From: Eurosta solidaginis
Taxonomy: Eukaryota > Arthropoda > Insecta > Diptera > Tephritidae
Reading direction: 5' to 3'
Length of the DNA stretch: 64,000 bases
Assembly: GCF_040869045.1 (NCBI RefSeq)
Contig: NC_090320.1
Span: 118,305,112 to 118,369,111 of the forward strand
The notes under the pieces: model-generated
The model's database searches: none
What the model was told of the DNA's origin: nothing
The model's input: the letters and a program-made list of their open reading frames with translations, nothing else
Position numbers and translations under genes: made by a program
Part shown: positions 54,017 through 64,000 of the stretch, piece by piece
Position numbering within the stretch: the stretch's first letter is position 1
How the letters are laid out: each line of letters starts with the position of its first letter

Positions 54017-56360
54017 TAGACACTGATAATGTTGGATTTGTTTATTGGTAATTACTTTGTTTGAGATTTCCCAAGTGCTCTTGGTTTATTAACAATTGTT
54101 TTTGTTTTATCGGCCTATTGGTAAAGTATTCAAGGTTCGAAACGAGCTCAAGGCCAGAAAAAACATTTTTTAATGATTATGGTTTTTTTAATTTTTCTAT
54201 AATTGAAAATTTAATTTTGCTTTTGGAATAGTAAGTAGAAAATTTTTCAGACCCCCTGCCATAGCTGCGCAGATAAATCCATTTCGAAGGGTTGTTGTTT
54301 TTGGTGTTGTAGCAATGTTTCGCCCCACCTAATAGCCGCGACCGATCCCAAGTTGTCATCAATCATTTCGAAGGGTGCTAAGCCTTCATCATCAGTACGC
54401 TTTAGGCACGCTGCGCTACTATTTAGCTATACAGCGGTGATTTATTTGATTGATAAATTGCTACTTCTATTCCTTCTTACCAACTATATTTACTCAGCGT
54501 TGCACCATCTGTTGCAAGACACTTATAATGTTGCATTTGTTTATTGTCAATTACTTTGTGTGACATTTCCCAAGTGCTCTTGGTTTATTAATAATTGTGT
54601 TTGTTTTATCGGCGTATTGATAAAGTATGCAAGGTTCGAAACGAGCTCAAGGCCAGAACAATAATTTTTTGTAATGATTATGTTTCCTTTAATTTTTCTA
54701 TAATTGAAAAATTTTATTTTGTTTTTTGAATAGTAGGTAGAAAATTTTTCAGTTAACCTGTCATAGCTGCGCAGATAAATCCATTTCGAAGGGTGCCAAG
54801 CCTTCATCATCAGAACGCTTTAGGCACGCTGCGCTACCATTTAGCTATACAGCGGTGGTTTATTTGACTGATAAATTGCTACTTCTATTCCCTATTACCA
54901 ACTATATTTATTCAGCATTCCGCCATCTGTTACAAGAAACTGATAATGTTGCATTTGTTTATTGTCAATTACTTTGTTTGACATTTCCCAAGTGCTCTTG
55001 GTTTATTAACAATTGTTTTTGTTTTATCGGCCTATTCGTAAAGTATTCAAGGTTCGAAACGAGCTCAAGGCCAGAACAATAATTTTTTGTAATGATTATT
55101 TTTGCTTTAATTTTTCTATAATTGAAAAATTTTATTTTGTTTTTGAAATAGAAAGTGGACAATTTTTCAGTTAGCCTGTCATAGCTGCACAGATAGATCC
55201 ATTTCGAAGGATGCTAAGCCTTCATCATCAGTACGCCTTAGGCACGCTGCGCCAACCATTTAGCTATACAGCGGTAGTTTATTTGACTAATAAATTGCTA
55301 CTTCTATTCCTTCTTACCAACTATATTTATTCAGCGTTGCGCCATCTGTTGAAAGACACGGATAATGTTGGATTTGTTTATTGTCAATTACTTTGTTTGA
55401 CATTTCCCAAGTGCTCTTGGTTTATTAACAATTGTTTTTGTTTTATCGGCCTATTGATAAAGTATTCAAAGTTCGAAACGAGCACAAGGCCAGAACAATA
55501 ATTTTTTGTAATGACTATTGTGTTCTTGTTTTTTTAATTTTATATAATTGAAAATTTTTATTTTGTTTCTGAAATAGTAAGTAGAATGTTTTCAGACGAC
55601 CTGCCATAGCTGCGCAGATAGTTCCATTTCGAAGGGTGCTAAGCCTTCATCATCATTACCTTTACGCACGCTGCGCTAACCATTTAGCTATACAGCGGTG
55701 TATTATTTTACTGATAAATTGCTACTTCTATTCCTTCTTACCAACTATATTTATTCAGCGTAGCGCCATCTGTTGCAATACACTGATAATGTTGGTTTTC
55801 TTTCTTGACAATTACTTTGTTTGACATTTCCCAAGTGCTCTTGGTTTATTAACATTTGTTTTTGTTTTAAAGTATTCAAGGTTCGAAACGGGCACAAGGC
55901 CAGAACAATAATTTTTTGCAATGCTTAATGTTTTTCTTTTAATTTTTCTCTAATTGAAAAATTTTATTTTGTTTTTGGAATAGTAAGTAGAAAATTTTTC
56001 ACACAACCTGCCATAGCTGCGCAGATAGATCCATTTCGGAAGGTGCTAAGCCTTCATCATCAGTACGCTTTAGGCACGCTGCGCTAACCATTTAGCTATA
56101 CAGCGGTGGTTAATTTGACTGTTGTTTGACATTTCCCAAGTGCTCTTGGTTTATTAACAATTGTTTTTGCTTTATCGGCTTATTGATAAAGTATTCAAGG
56201 TTCGAAACGAACTCAAGGCCAGAACAATAATTTTTTTTGTTTTAATTTTATTTTTTAAACAACCTGTCATAGCTGCGCAGATAGATCCATTTCGAAGGGT
56301 GCTAAGCCTTCATCATCAATACGCTTTAGGCACGCTGCGCTAACCATTTAGCTATACAGC
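54017..56360 (+). repeat. Satellite of about 420 bp, second array
   Basis: Starts mid-unit right after the GC-rich block (CTCTGCTA|GACACTGATAATG). It begins with the same variant unit bearing the GTTGTTG insert (about 54290) that occurs at 43880, and ends with the same deleted unit. CTGCGCAGATA-type markers fall near 54265, 54768, 55188, 55608, 56018 and 56272. Confidence 0.9.
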
Positions 56361-56748
56361 GCACTATGGCGCTTTTGAGTTTTTTCTTTGCAAAAATCAT
56401 AACTTCAGAACTGATGAAGATATTTTAAAAATTTATACTGCACCTGAAAGCTAATTATTTAAACTTTGGACAGTTTAAAATACAGGGTGCCAGAGTAAAA
56501 GGTGCTTCACTATAATTCGTCAAAATTGAAAAATTGTGGAAAATTACAAAAAAAAAAAATTTTTTTTGCTGAAGAACAAACTTTGAAATTTTTTTTATGA
56601 GGATGTATTTGAATATGAAATCAGATAAACTCATGATTTGTATGAAGGAGTGTGACTCTAACCACTTATGATTAAAAGTTGTGTCTTAGTAGCAAGGTTA
56701 TCAATCTCCACCAAACTTGATGAACGCATTACTTCTTTTAAGATGTTA
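56361..56748 (+). repeat. Segment shared with 45131-45524
   Basis: Second copy of the satellite-edge-to-Helitron segment. Confidence 0.7.
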
Positions 56749-57072
56749 TCTATACATATAAAAAGAAGTGTACATTTTGATTGTCACTCCATAACTCGAG
56801 AACGGATAGAAAGATTGCCATGAAATTTTTAGGATAACTTAATAGGAACCCGGAGAGTGTTTGTAAAAAGTTTTTTTTCGGGAAGTGGACCAGGGACCGA
56901 TTTATTCTAAACTGTCGTATATATGGCTCGATTTGCCTGAAATTTGGTATGTAGGTAGCGTTATATCTAGAATAAAATGTCGGATAATTTTTCTTCCGGG
57001 AAGTGGACCAGGATACATATTGGTGACTAGGGTCTCGAGAAATAGGACAAAAAGTGGACCCGGGCGCCCCTA

Positions 57073-57735
57073 GAATGTGTTTATACAATATGGATATCAA
57101 ATGAAAGTTGCTGATGAGTGCTTTAGTACAGGGTAGTTTTCATAGCTATTGGTGACTAGGGTCCCGAGATATAGGCCAAAACGTGGACCCGTGCACCCCT
57201 AGAATGTGTTTATACAATATGGATATCAAATGAAAGCTGTTGATGAGTGCTTTAGTACAGGGTAGTTTTCATACCTATCGGTGACTAGGGTCTCGAGATA
57301 TAGGCCAGAACGTGAACCAGGGCACCCCTAGAATGTGTTTATACAATATGGATATCAAATAAAAGCTGTTGATGAGTGCTTTAGTACAGGGTAGTTTTCA
57401 TACCTATTTGTGACTAGGGTCTCGAGAAATAGGACAAAAAGTGGACCCGGGCGCCCCTAGAATGTGTTTATACAATATGGATATCAAATGAAAGCTGCTG
57501 ATGAGTGCTTTAGTAGTACAGGGTAGTTTTCATAGCTATTGGTGACTAGGGTCCCGAGATATAGGCCAAAACGTGGACCCGTGCACCCCTAGAATGTGTT
57601 TATACAATATGGATATCAAATGAAAACTGCTGATGAGTGCTTTAGTACAGGGTAGTTTTCATACCTATTGGTGACTAGGGTCTCGAGATATAGGCCAAAA
57701 CGTGGACCCGGGCACCCCTAGAATGTGTGTGTATT
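57073..57735 (+). repeat. Minisatellite of about 128 bp inside Helitron B
   Basis: AGAATGTGTTTATAC recurs near 57073, 57201, 57330, 57459, 57591 and 57719. Units also share TGCTTTAGTACAGGG and GGTGACTAGGGTC. Helitron A has only about one unit. Confidence 0.85.
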
Positions 57736-57971
57736 TTTGATATCAAATGAAAACTGTTGCTGAGAGCTTTTAAGTAATTTTCATTGTGATATTCCATTTA
57801 GTCGCATCAACCTGGCAAAACTGATAAATATGCAAGCGAAGCCGAAATAAAGACATGAATTAATAATACCTACATGCCTATTTACATACGTCTTATTCGA
57901 TTTGCCTGAATTTGATATATAAATTTGCCTATATTAGTATTTCCGATGCTTTTTTCCGGGAAGTAGACCAG

Positions 57972-59140
57972 GGGGCCTACTCTGTATTGCGATGCGAAGG
58001 AAAAAATACGCGAAATCGCAAAATCGGTACTCTGTATCTTGACATTCGCATGTATATTTTGACTTTCGCATTCACATTTTGCCCATTCGCAATTTTTCTC
58101 CCTTTTCGCATTGCCGGCACTCTGTAAAGCGAAAGCGAATGTCAAACAGCATTCATTTTCGCATTTTTCTTGCTACAAGTAATAGGCATTCGCATTGTTC
58201 AAATATGTAAGTATTAATTGATGATTTTATAAATTGATATCTTTATATTAATTTAAAAATATATAGGACAACTCAAAAAACAAAACCAACACAAAACAAC
58301 AATTTGTAATCCTAGTGGACTTAAAATACATAAATAAATAACAATTAAATCGAAACCACTTTTTTATAAAGCATTTCTATTGGAAATCATGTAATTTTTT
58401 ATTTGTTCTCTGATACAATGGCGGCCACCGTGGTGTGATGGTAGCGTGCTCCGCCTATCACACCGTATGCCATGGGTTCAACTCCCGGGCAAAGCAACAT
58501 CAAAATTTTAGAAATAAGGTTTTTCAATTAGAAGAAAATTTTTCTAAGCGGGGTCGCCCCTCGGCAGTGTTTGGCAAGCGCTCCGGGTGTATTTCTGCCA
58601 TGAAAAGCTCTCAGTGAAAACTCATCTGCCTTGCAGATGCCGTTCGGAGTCGGCATAAAACATGTAGGTCCCGTCCGGCCAATTTGTAGGGAAAATCAAG
58701 AGGAGCACGACGCAAATTGGAAGAGAAGCTCGGCCTTAGATCTCTTCGGAGGTTATCGCGCCTTACATTTATTTTTTTTATGATTTTCCACGTTTTCTGT
58801 ATTTTTCACGTTCACTTCTTCCAGTTCAATTTCTGAACTGGGAGGATTTCTTCATTTAAATCAATCCTTTCTTCATTTAAATCGTTCCATAATGCTACAG
58901 AATCCTTTTTTTAATTTGTTCAACAAAAATTAATCGTTTGCCGAAATTGTAATCGCCTTGTTTCTTTTGTTCTCTTTCTTTGAGTTTGGTCATTGATGCA
59001 TACTCAAGCAAAAAATTAGCGAAAAATAAAAAGCGACATTGTTAGCGATGCGATAGCGCTACAGAGTTCCAATTACCTTTCGCAGCGCAATTTATTTTCG
59101 CATCGCACTGCCTTTCGCATCGCAATACAGAGTAGGCCCC
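57972..59140. mobile_element. TIR element (1169 bp) inserted in Helitron B, CAG target duplication
   Basis: Ends GGGGCCTACTCTGTATTGCG and its inverted complement, about 27 bp long, are flanked by CAG (57969-57971, 59141-59143). Helitron A at about 51030 has the empty site GACCAGAGATG. Subterminal TTCGCAT words recur on both sides. A 3-bp CWG duplication fits a Harbinger-type element. No transposase is encoded, and a SINE sits inside. Confidence 0.75.
58421..58768 (+). mobile_element. tRNA-derived SINE, copy 7
   Basis: Well-preserved full-length copy with GGTTCAACTCC B-box and CGCCTTACATTTATTTTTTT end, nested in the TIR element. No clear target duplication seen. Confidence 0.85.
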
Positions 59141-59144
59141 CAGA

Positions 59145-59400
59145 GATGTACTGGGACTGGGACTGAGACTCGGAATGGGACTGGAACAAAATACACCCTC
59201 TGGGACTGGCAATAAGATATGAAGAAGAATGAGAAAAACTTGAGAGAAGAGAAAAGAGAGAAGGAGACTGAGACTGAGAAAGAGATAGAATGAGACGAAG
59301 ATGGAGATAGATGAAGCGAAAAATACGAAGGGAGGAGTGAATACAAAGATTAGGAAAAAGTGTAGAGGGGCGAGGGAGAGTTAGAAGGAAAAAGCTTATT
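59145..59400 (+). repeat. Purine-rich GACTGG/GAGA tract in Helitron B
   Basis: GGGACTGG/GAGACTGA words followed by a GAGAAAGAGA-rich stretch; the equivalent lies at 51040-51300 in Helitron A. Antisense open frames are Ser/Leu-rich by-products. Confidence 0.7.
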
Positions 59401-59457
59401 AAAATGTATGCAGATAGACCAAATTTAGGGCAGAACAACGTCCGCCTGGTCTGCTAG

Positions 59458-60037
59458 TACTCTTATAAAAGTGAAATATGTAAATTGCATAAACTTACTT
59501 ACATATTTTTGAAAAATTCAAAAACCAAATATTTTATTAATACTTAACTAAGAAAAATTATTAAAAGTTGTTCTATATTATTGTATTTGAGCCAAAGATG
59601 AACAACTAATAAATTTTTCAGCCCTGCCCATTTATGATAAACAGTTTTATCTTACTAACCGCTTTACCAATTTTATTGATTTCTGTGTATTTCTTCTGAT
59701 AGCCAAAGCCTAAGCTTTAAAATAAATATTCATAAAGGGTGCTTCAAAACTCATCTTAAAATTTGATACATTTTAAAAGGACGTAAAAACGAAAATTATA
59801 TGATTATAATTTATAAATGAATTAACTGTATTATTTATAATAAATAATAAACTTGTATTTATTGATTTCGTTAATTTTTTTCAATAAAATAACAAAACTA
59901 AGTACTAAATAATTTTTTTGTTGTGATAGAAAAAGGTGGATCATTTATTTAATCTTAACGTAGTCTTCGTCACTTGAAAATATATCTAACAAGGAAACCA
60001 TTTCTGAGCTATAGGTGTCTATAAGATCTTTTTGTGA
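59458..60037. other. AT-rich spacer, no gene
   Basis: Second copy of 51373-51959 with a few changes. Confidence 0.6.
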
Positions 60038-60750
60038 TCATACATGCCTCATGGATGATATGACTGGATCAGAAGAGATGGCCAACATGTTGAAAAGGTC
60101 CTCGTTTTGTCTAACTCGTGAGATTTTGCAAGCGTTAGTACTTCTATATCTTTTGTGGTCCTCGTTTTTAGATTCTTGAGCTTCTTCTCCTATTGGTAAA
60201 CACTGGTATTCTATTAAATCTTTTCCATGGGCCAAAATTTTATGTACCGTTGGTGTGAGCTTTTTCTCAGGATACTTTTGAAGGAGCAGCTCTGCAGTTT
60301 TCGATGCATATTCTCCAAATTTAGGTCCATTAACTTTTTCATGGCAATTTAAAATATTCAAAATTACTCCCAATCGTTTGACAATATCTTCTATCGACTC
60401 CAGTAATGCGAGCAGTCATTTCATCGTGCTCAAAAAAGCTTCTTGAGGAGTTTCCATCATTTGTGTTGCCGTATGCATACTGTGGGCAGTCAACCCTCAG
60501 GCCAAGCTCTTTATAGAATGCATCTTAAATTATTATTTTTTTAATGTTTTGTTTTTCCCTAGATGTTGCATTGTCGTCGAAAACTTCTTGTTGTGGTAGT
60601 GTATAAGCCAGTTTGAAAATGAATTCCATGCACCTTATCCTCGCATGCAAAGGAGATATTCCATACTCATAATTTAGTTCGTAAATAATTGAATCACCAC
60701 GATTTTCAAAGTCCTTTTGACTCTGTAACGTAGCGTTACAATAGTATGAC
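60038..60750 (-). pseudogene. Transib/RAG1-like transposase, C-terminal relic (copy B)
   Basis: Same blocks as copy A with a few substitutions. Here the frame runs further without a break from YGISPLHARIRC through LPQQEVFDDNATSREKQNIK before the slip near 60530, and 60373-60038 again carries HKILAHGKDLIE and PIGEEAQESKNED. The N-terminal part of the same gene appears to lie at 62348-63067, on the other side of the GC-rich block. Confidence 0.55.
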
Positions 60751-62347
60751 CCCCACTGTAACCCTTTTTCTCCTACGCCTGAGACCCCCACTCTAACCCT
60801 TTTTCACCTACGCCTGAGAGTATACATACATAGTACATTAACAGGTAGCCAACAGCAGCAGCTACATACCAATGCATGCGAATAGCATTTGGCGATAACA
60901 ATAATATGCACACAGTACGCCAACTCACAGTAAATGGCAAACTGAAGTACCCAATTAGCGGTTCATTTCTCACTCGCATCATAGCAGAAGCAGTGTAAAA
61001 GCGAATGAATTTGCTGTTGTCTCTTCATTCCTCGTAGGTTAGTCAGAGGAAGTGGTTGCTTTATTAAGCAACCCAGTCACTACTCCTGAATAGCTGAGTT
61101 GAAGGGGTGCTGGTCACCCCTTGCTTGCAGGGACAACAGGTTGTCGCCTTTATGGTTTTCTCGCCCGTGTCCCAGCTAAGTAAGGGGGGCCCGCCGCCTT
61201 AGGGCTACCCCGCCCTAAGGCTCAAGCCGACCCGGTTCGGGAGCTGCGTAGCGTGGTGCCTTCGGGCCCCAGTTTCTCCTCGCAGCCTACGAACCGGCAA
61301 GGACAGAGCTGGTGCACCGCCCGGCTGGTACAACTCCGCATCCAGCCCTGCCATCGTGCAAGCATGGAGGCGGTGATGTCCAGCTAGCGAGCCAGCACTG
61401 GAGGCGAGTGAGCCAAACACACCACGGAGTGGAAAGGGGCGCTGCCAGGGAATGGGTCACCCTCTCTTGCGGGGACAACGGGTTGTCGCCTTTATGGTTT
61501 TCTCGCCCGTGTCCCAGCTAAGTAAGGGGGGGGGGGGGGCTCGCCGCCGTTCGGCCAACAGTTCCCTTCCCCTCAGTCCTGGCTCAGGCAGTAGAGCGAC
61601 CCGTCGGCTAAAGGGGCTACCGCTGTGCCGTCAAGGCCCACGGATCGACCTACAAAGGCCCGGCTGGTACAACTCCGCGTCCAGCCCTGCCATCGTGCAA
61701 GCATGGAGGCGGTGGTGTCCAGCTAGCGAGCCAGCACTGGAGGCGAGTGAGCCAGCCACACCACGGAGTGGAAAGGGGCGCTGTCAGAGAATGGGTCACC
61801 CCCTCTTGCGGGGACAACGGGTTGTCGCCTTTATGGTTCTCTCGCCCGTGTCCCAGCTAAGTAGGGGGGGGGGGGGCTCGCCGCCTTATGACCACCCGGC
61901 CCTTTTCCCTTCCACGCCGCTGCGCCGCCACTACGACGACCGTAAGCCGCTCGCTATCCTACCGCCTTTGCGCCGCTGCTCCGACGACCGTTGACCGCCC
62001 GCTATCCTACCGCCGCTGCTACGACGACCGTTAGCCGCTGCTACCTCACCACCATCCAACCAGCTCGCTGGTACCGTTATTGCGTCATTACCACTACATC
62101 CATCCGTCCGCTAATACTGTCCGCCGTCCAGGCCACACTGCATACCGCTGTACCAATCTGTCCGCTTATACTGTCCGCCGTTCAACCGCCGTACCGATCT
62201 CTCTGCTATTACAACGACCGTTAGCCGCCCGCCACCCCCCCAGCCATCTTTGTACGGAAATCTGCTGCCCTCATTACCCGTCAAGCCGTGTGTGTGTGCG
62301 TGTATTTGTCATTAACACATAACAACTGTGTTCTTATTAAGTGGGGG
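60751..62347. repeat. Composite GC-rich block (copy B), candidate insertion with CCCCCACT ends
   Basis: Same content as 52671-54016 plus an extra tandem module: GGGGACAACGGGTTGTC at about 61471 and 61813 (and a diverged one at 61128), G-runs near 61530 and 61865. The left edge CCCCCACTGTAACCC (60751) and right edge TTAAGTGGGGG (62347) are a short inverted repeat. Because it separates the two halves of the Transib-like gene, it may be a mobile element inserted there; no target duplication could be read. Confidence 0.5.
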
Positions 62348-63067
62348 TTTGTGGGACCTCGACACTGGATTGACTGAGTGCTACCTCAGCCTTCGACAAA
62401 ATCCACCTCTTATAGATTGAATATTTCAATGTAGATGATGTGTTTGTTAGTGAGTTTAAAAAAAATAATAATGACTCACGCAATATATTATATTTATCCT
62501 TCGATAACCCGAGATATATAGACAGCGCCAAAGACTTTTCAGGAGTGTATCTCCTAGGTAGCGTATTTGGGGGTGTGGGAATTCTGTTTTTGATCTTTCT
62601 CAGTCACACTGGACTTGCTAACGCAACTGCTCCTATGATATGAGACTTGGTGTTTTCTTCGTCCTTTTTATATTTAATAGCCAATGCTTCTGGAAGATGA
62701 GTCGTGGCGATAGTGCTAGTATAATCTGACAGCTTCCTTTACCTTTGTTTTAGGTCGAACATTCTTATATGGATTTTGTTGGTCTTCCTCTAGTTCGATT
62801 GGTTGATGTGCTAGGCATTTCTTCGTCCAACAAACTTTTACCAGCTAGCCAGCTTTCATGCTTACTTATAAACCTTGGCGTAAAAAGACCGACTGCTTGC
62901 CATTTTCTTTGTATTGGAATGCAGAGGAAACCAATTTTTTCTTTCAAGTCTTCGTCTTCTTTGCTGCATGCTTCATTTGGTAATTCTGTCATAATAGCCT
63001 CAACGAACTCCGCTTTTGTCTTTGAAGCTTTGAACACCTCAAATAGTTTGGAGTTTTCTAGAGACAT
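62348..63067 (-). pseudogene. Transib/RAG1-like transposase, N-terminal relic
   Basis: The frame from 63067 (MSLENSKLFEVFKASKTK) has a basic N-terminal domain (QRKWQAVGLFTPRFISKHES), a TRGRPTKS linker and a stop near 62765. It then slips into frames reading TTHLPEALAIKYKKDEENT and SIYLGLSKDKYNILRES (to about 62340), the blocks that precede the catalytic core in the same family. The order and strand continue into 60750-60038 once the GC-rich block is skipped. Confidence 0.5.
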
Positions 63068-63869
63068 TAAAATTTGCCATCGAGTATATCTTAGTAAAAA
63101 AATATGTGAGCTATATTTATGTTTATTTAAATAAACATAATACTTTATTTTATAGACTCCAAAAAACGACTGATTTTGGGCGTTGTATTAAACATTGCTT
63201 TATATACTCAAATTATGGAAATGAGTTCAAGGTATATTATGCAGCTTGTAACCGAAAAATTTGGTTTTATTAACAAATTACAACAACAAAAGTGACCGCA
63301 CTAAATTCGCCTCCTTCTTACCTATACCTGCTCAGACGCGTATTTATACCCAATGTTGCTTCACTTTATTAGATATAAAAAGAGAAATCGCAGCTAGACG
63401 CAGGTAGACCTTATGGATTCAGGTAACCGAATATTTAGCAAATACCTACTGTAAATTTTACGGAGACCTTTTTTGTCCTTTTTTTATTTTCCATCAAAAT
63501 TCGAAAAAGGTCCTAAAAATAGGCTTTTCGAAAAACAGGTAGATGTGACAACTTTTATAAAAAGAAAAACAAATTTTATGTTTTGCTTCAACCTAGAATT
63601 AAATAGCCTTTCGTTATAATACAAGAAAGCAGTAGCAGGCCGTTTTATTTACAGACAAAACAATTTTACTACAACAAAAAAGAACAAAACCCACAAATTT
63701 TTCTAAGTGTTAAAAATTAGTCAATTTTGAGCGGCTCTACCTCCGAAAATATCATTTTCTGTTTACTAAGGGTTATATATTCGTAATCCCTGGAAAAGTC
63801 TGTATTAAATACATTTATTAGGTTTATCGAACGCTTTCATGAAATTTTGGATTTTTGCCAGGCTTTTCG
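63068..63869. other. AT-rich stretch, no gene recognised
   Basis: Upstream flank of the Transib-like relic; nothing recognisable on either strand. Confidence 0.45.
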
Positions 63870-64000
63870 GGCAGCGGTGGTTTATTTGACTCATAAATTG
63901 CTACTTCTATTCCTTCTTACCAACTATATTTATTCAGCGTAGCGCCATCTGTTGCAATACACTGACAATGTTGGATTTGTTTATTGTCAATTACTTTATT
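63870..64000 (+). repeat. Satellite of about 420 bp, third array (window edge)
   Basis: Starts GCAGCGGTGGTTTATTTGAC and follows the unit sequence to the end of the window, so another array probably continues beyond it. Confidence 0.9.

Larger units (their letters stand above)
56749..59457 (+). mobile_element. Helitron-like element B
   Basis: Begins TCTATACATATAAAAAGAAG after an A and ends GGCAGAACAACGTCCGCC...TGCTAG before a T; the hairpin has one G:T-type change against copy A. It keeps the 5' part that copy A has lost to an insertion, but carries an internal minisatellite, a MITE and a SINE. No protein is encoded. Confidence 0.7.

Noticed and set aside
54353..55501. Recurrent open frame in each satellite unit beginning like MVYLTDKLLLLF
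   Set aside because: It repeats because the unit repeats; length and end vary with indels that ignore the reading frame.

Overview
This is a eukaryotic, insect-type nuclear window dominated by transposable elements (TEs). The AT-rich background, short fly-like introns, the mix of BEL/Pao, Ty3/gypsy, RTE, R1-like and Penelope retroelements, and a tRNA-headed SINE fit a brachyceran fly; a tephritid fruit fly is my best guess, from general knowledge and not from a search. I support only one host gene piece: the last two exons of a WDFY2-like gene (FYVE finger plus WD40 repeat) on the minus strand near 10.4 kb. There are no bacterial-type genes, operons, CRISPR arrays or free-standing tRNA/rRNA genes.

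Layout. 0-3.2 kb: a 5'-truncated R1-clade-like reverse transcriptase element in a head-to-tail arrangement inside (CTTTAA)n. 3.2-13.7 kb: unique-looking AT-rich DNA with a GC-richer minisatellite, a 5'-truncated RTE insertion with a 13-bp target duplication, a SINE, a PIF/Harbinger-type MITE with a second MITE nested in it, the WDFY2-like exons, and a solo LTR. 13.7-28.7 kb: a long near-perfect palindrome (arms about 5.5 kb, spacer 163 bp) containing piggyBac, LTR and SINE relics. A young 3.8-kb Ty3/gypsy-type element sits in the left arm only. 28.7-34.5 kb: half of the MITE found at the palindrome centre, a decayed RTE element carrying a truncated SINE, a BEL integrase scrap and a partly duplicated unclassified transposase.

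34.5-45.1 kb: a satellite with a unit of about 420 bp, interrupted by SINEs, a degenerate full-length BEL/Pao element and MITEs. 45.1-54.0 kb: a Helitron-like element filled with three foldback elements and a Penelope endonuclease fragment, then a Transib/RAG1-like transposase relic, then a GC-rich block. 54.0-62.3 kb repeats the 43.6-54.0 kb block as a tandem segmental duplication with different later insertions. 62.3-63.1 kb holds the N-terminal part of the same Transib/RAG1-like gene, and the window ends in the satellite again.

The regions are linked by history and not by pathway. Comparing repeated copies gives empty sites and target duplications, so the order of many insertions can be read directly. 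The strongest structural oddities are the palindrome centred on a short TIR element and the R1-like array in (CTTTAA)n. Together with the satellite, this looks like heterochromatin or an ampliconic region such as a sex-linked or pericentric segment. That placement is inference.
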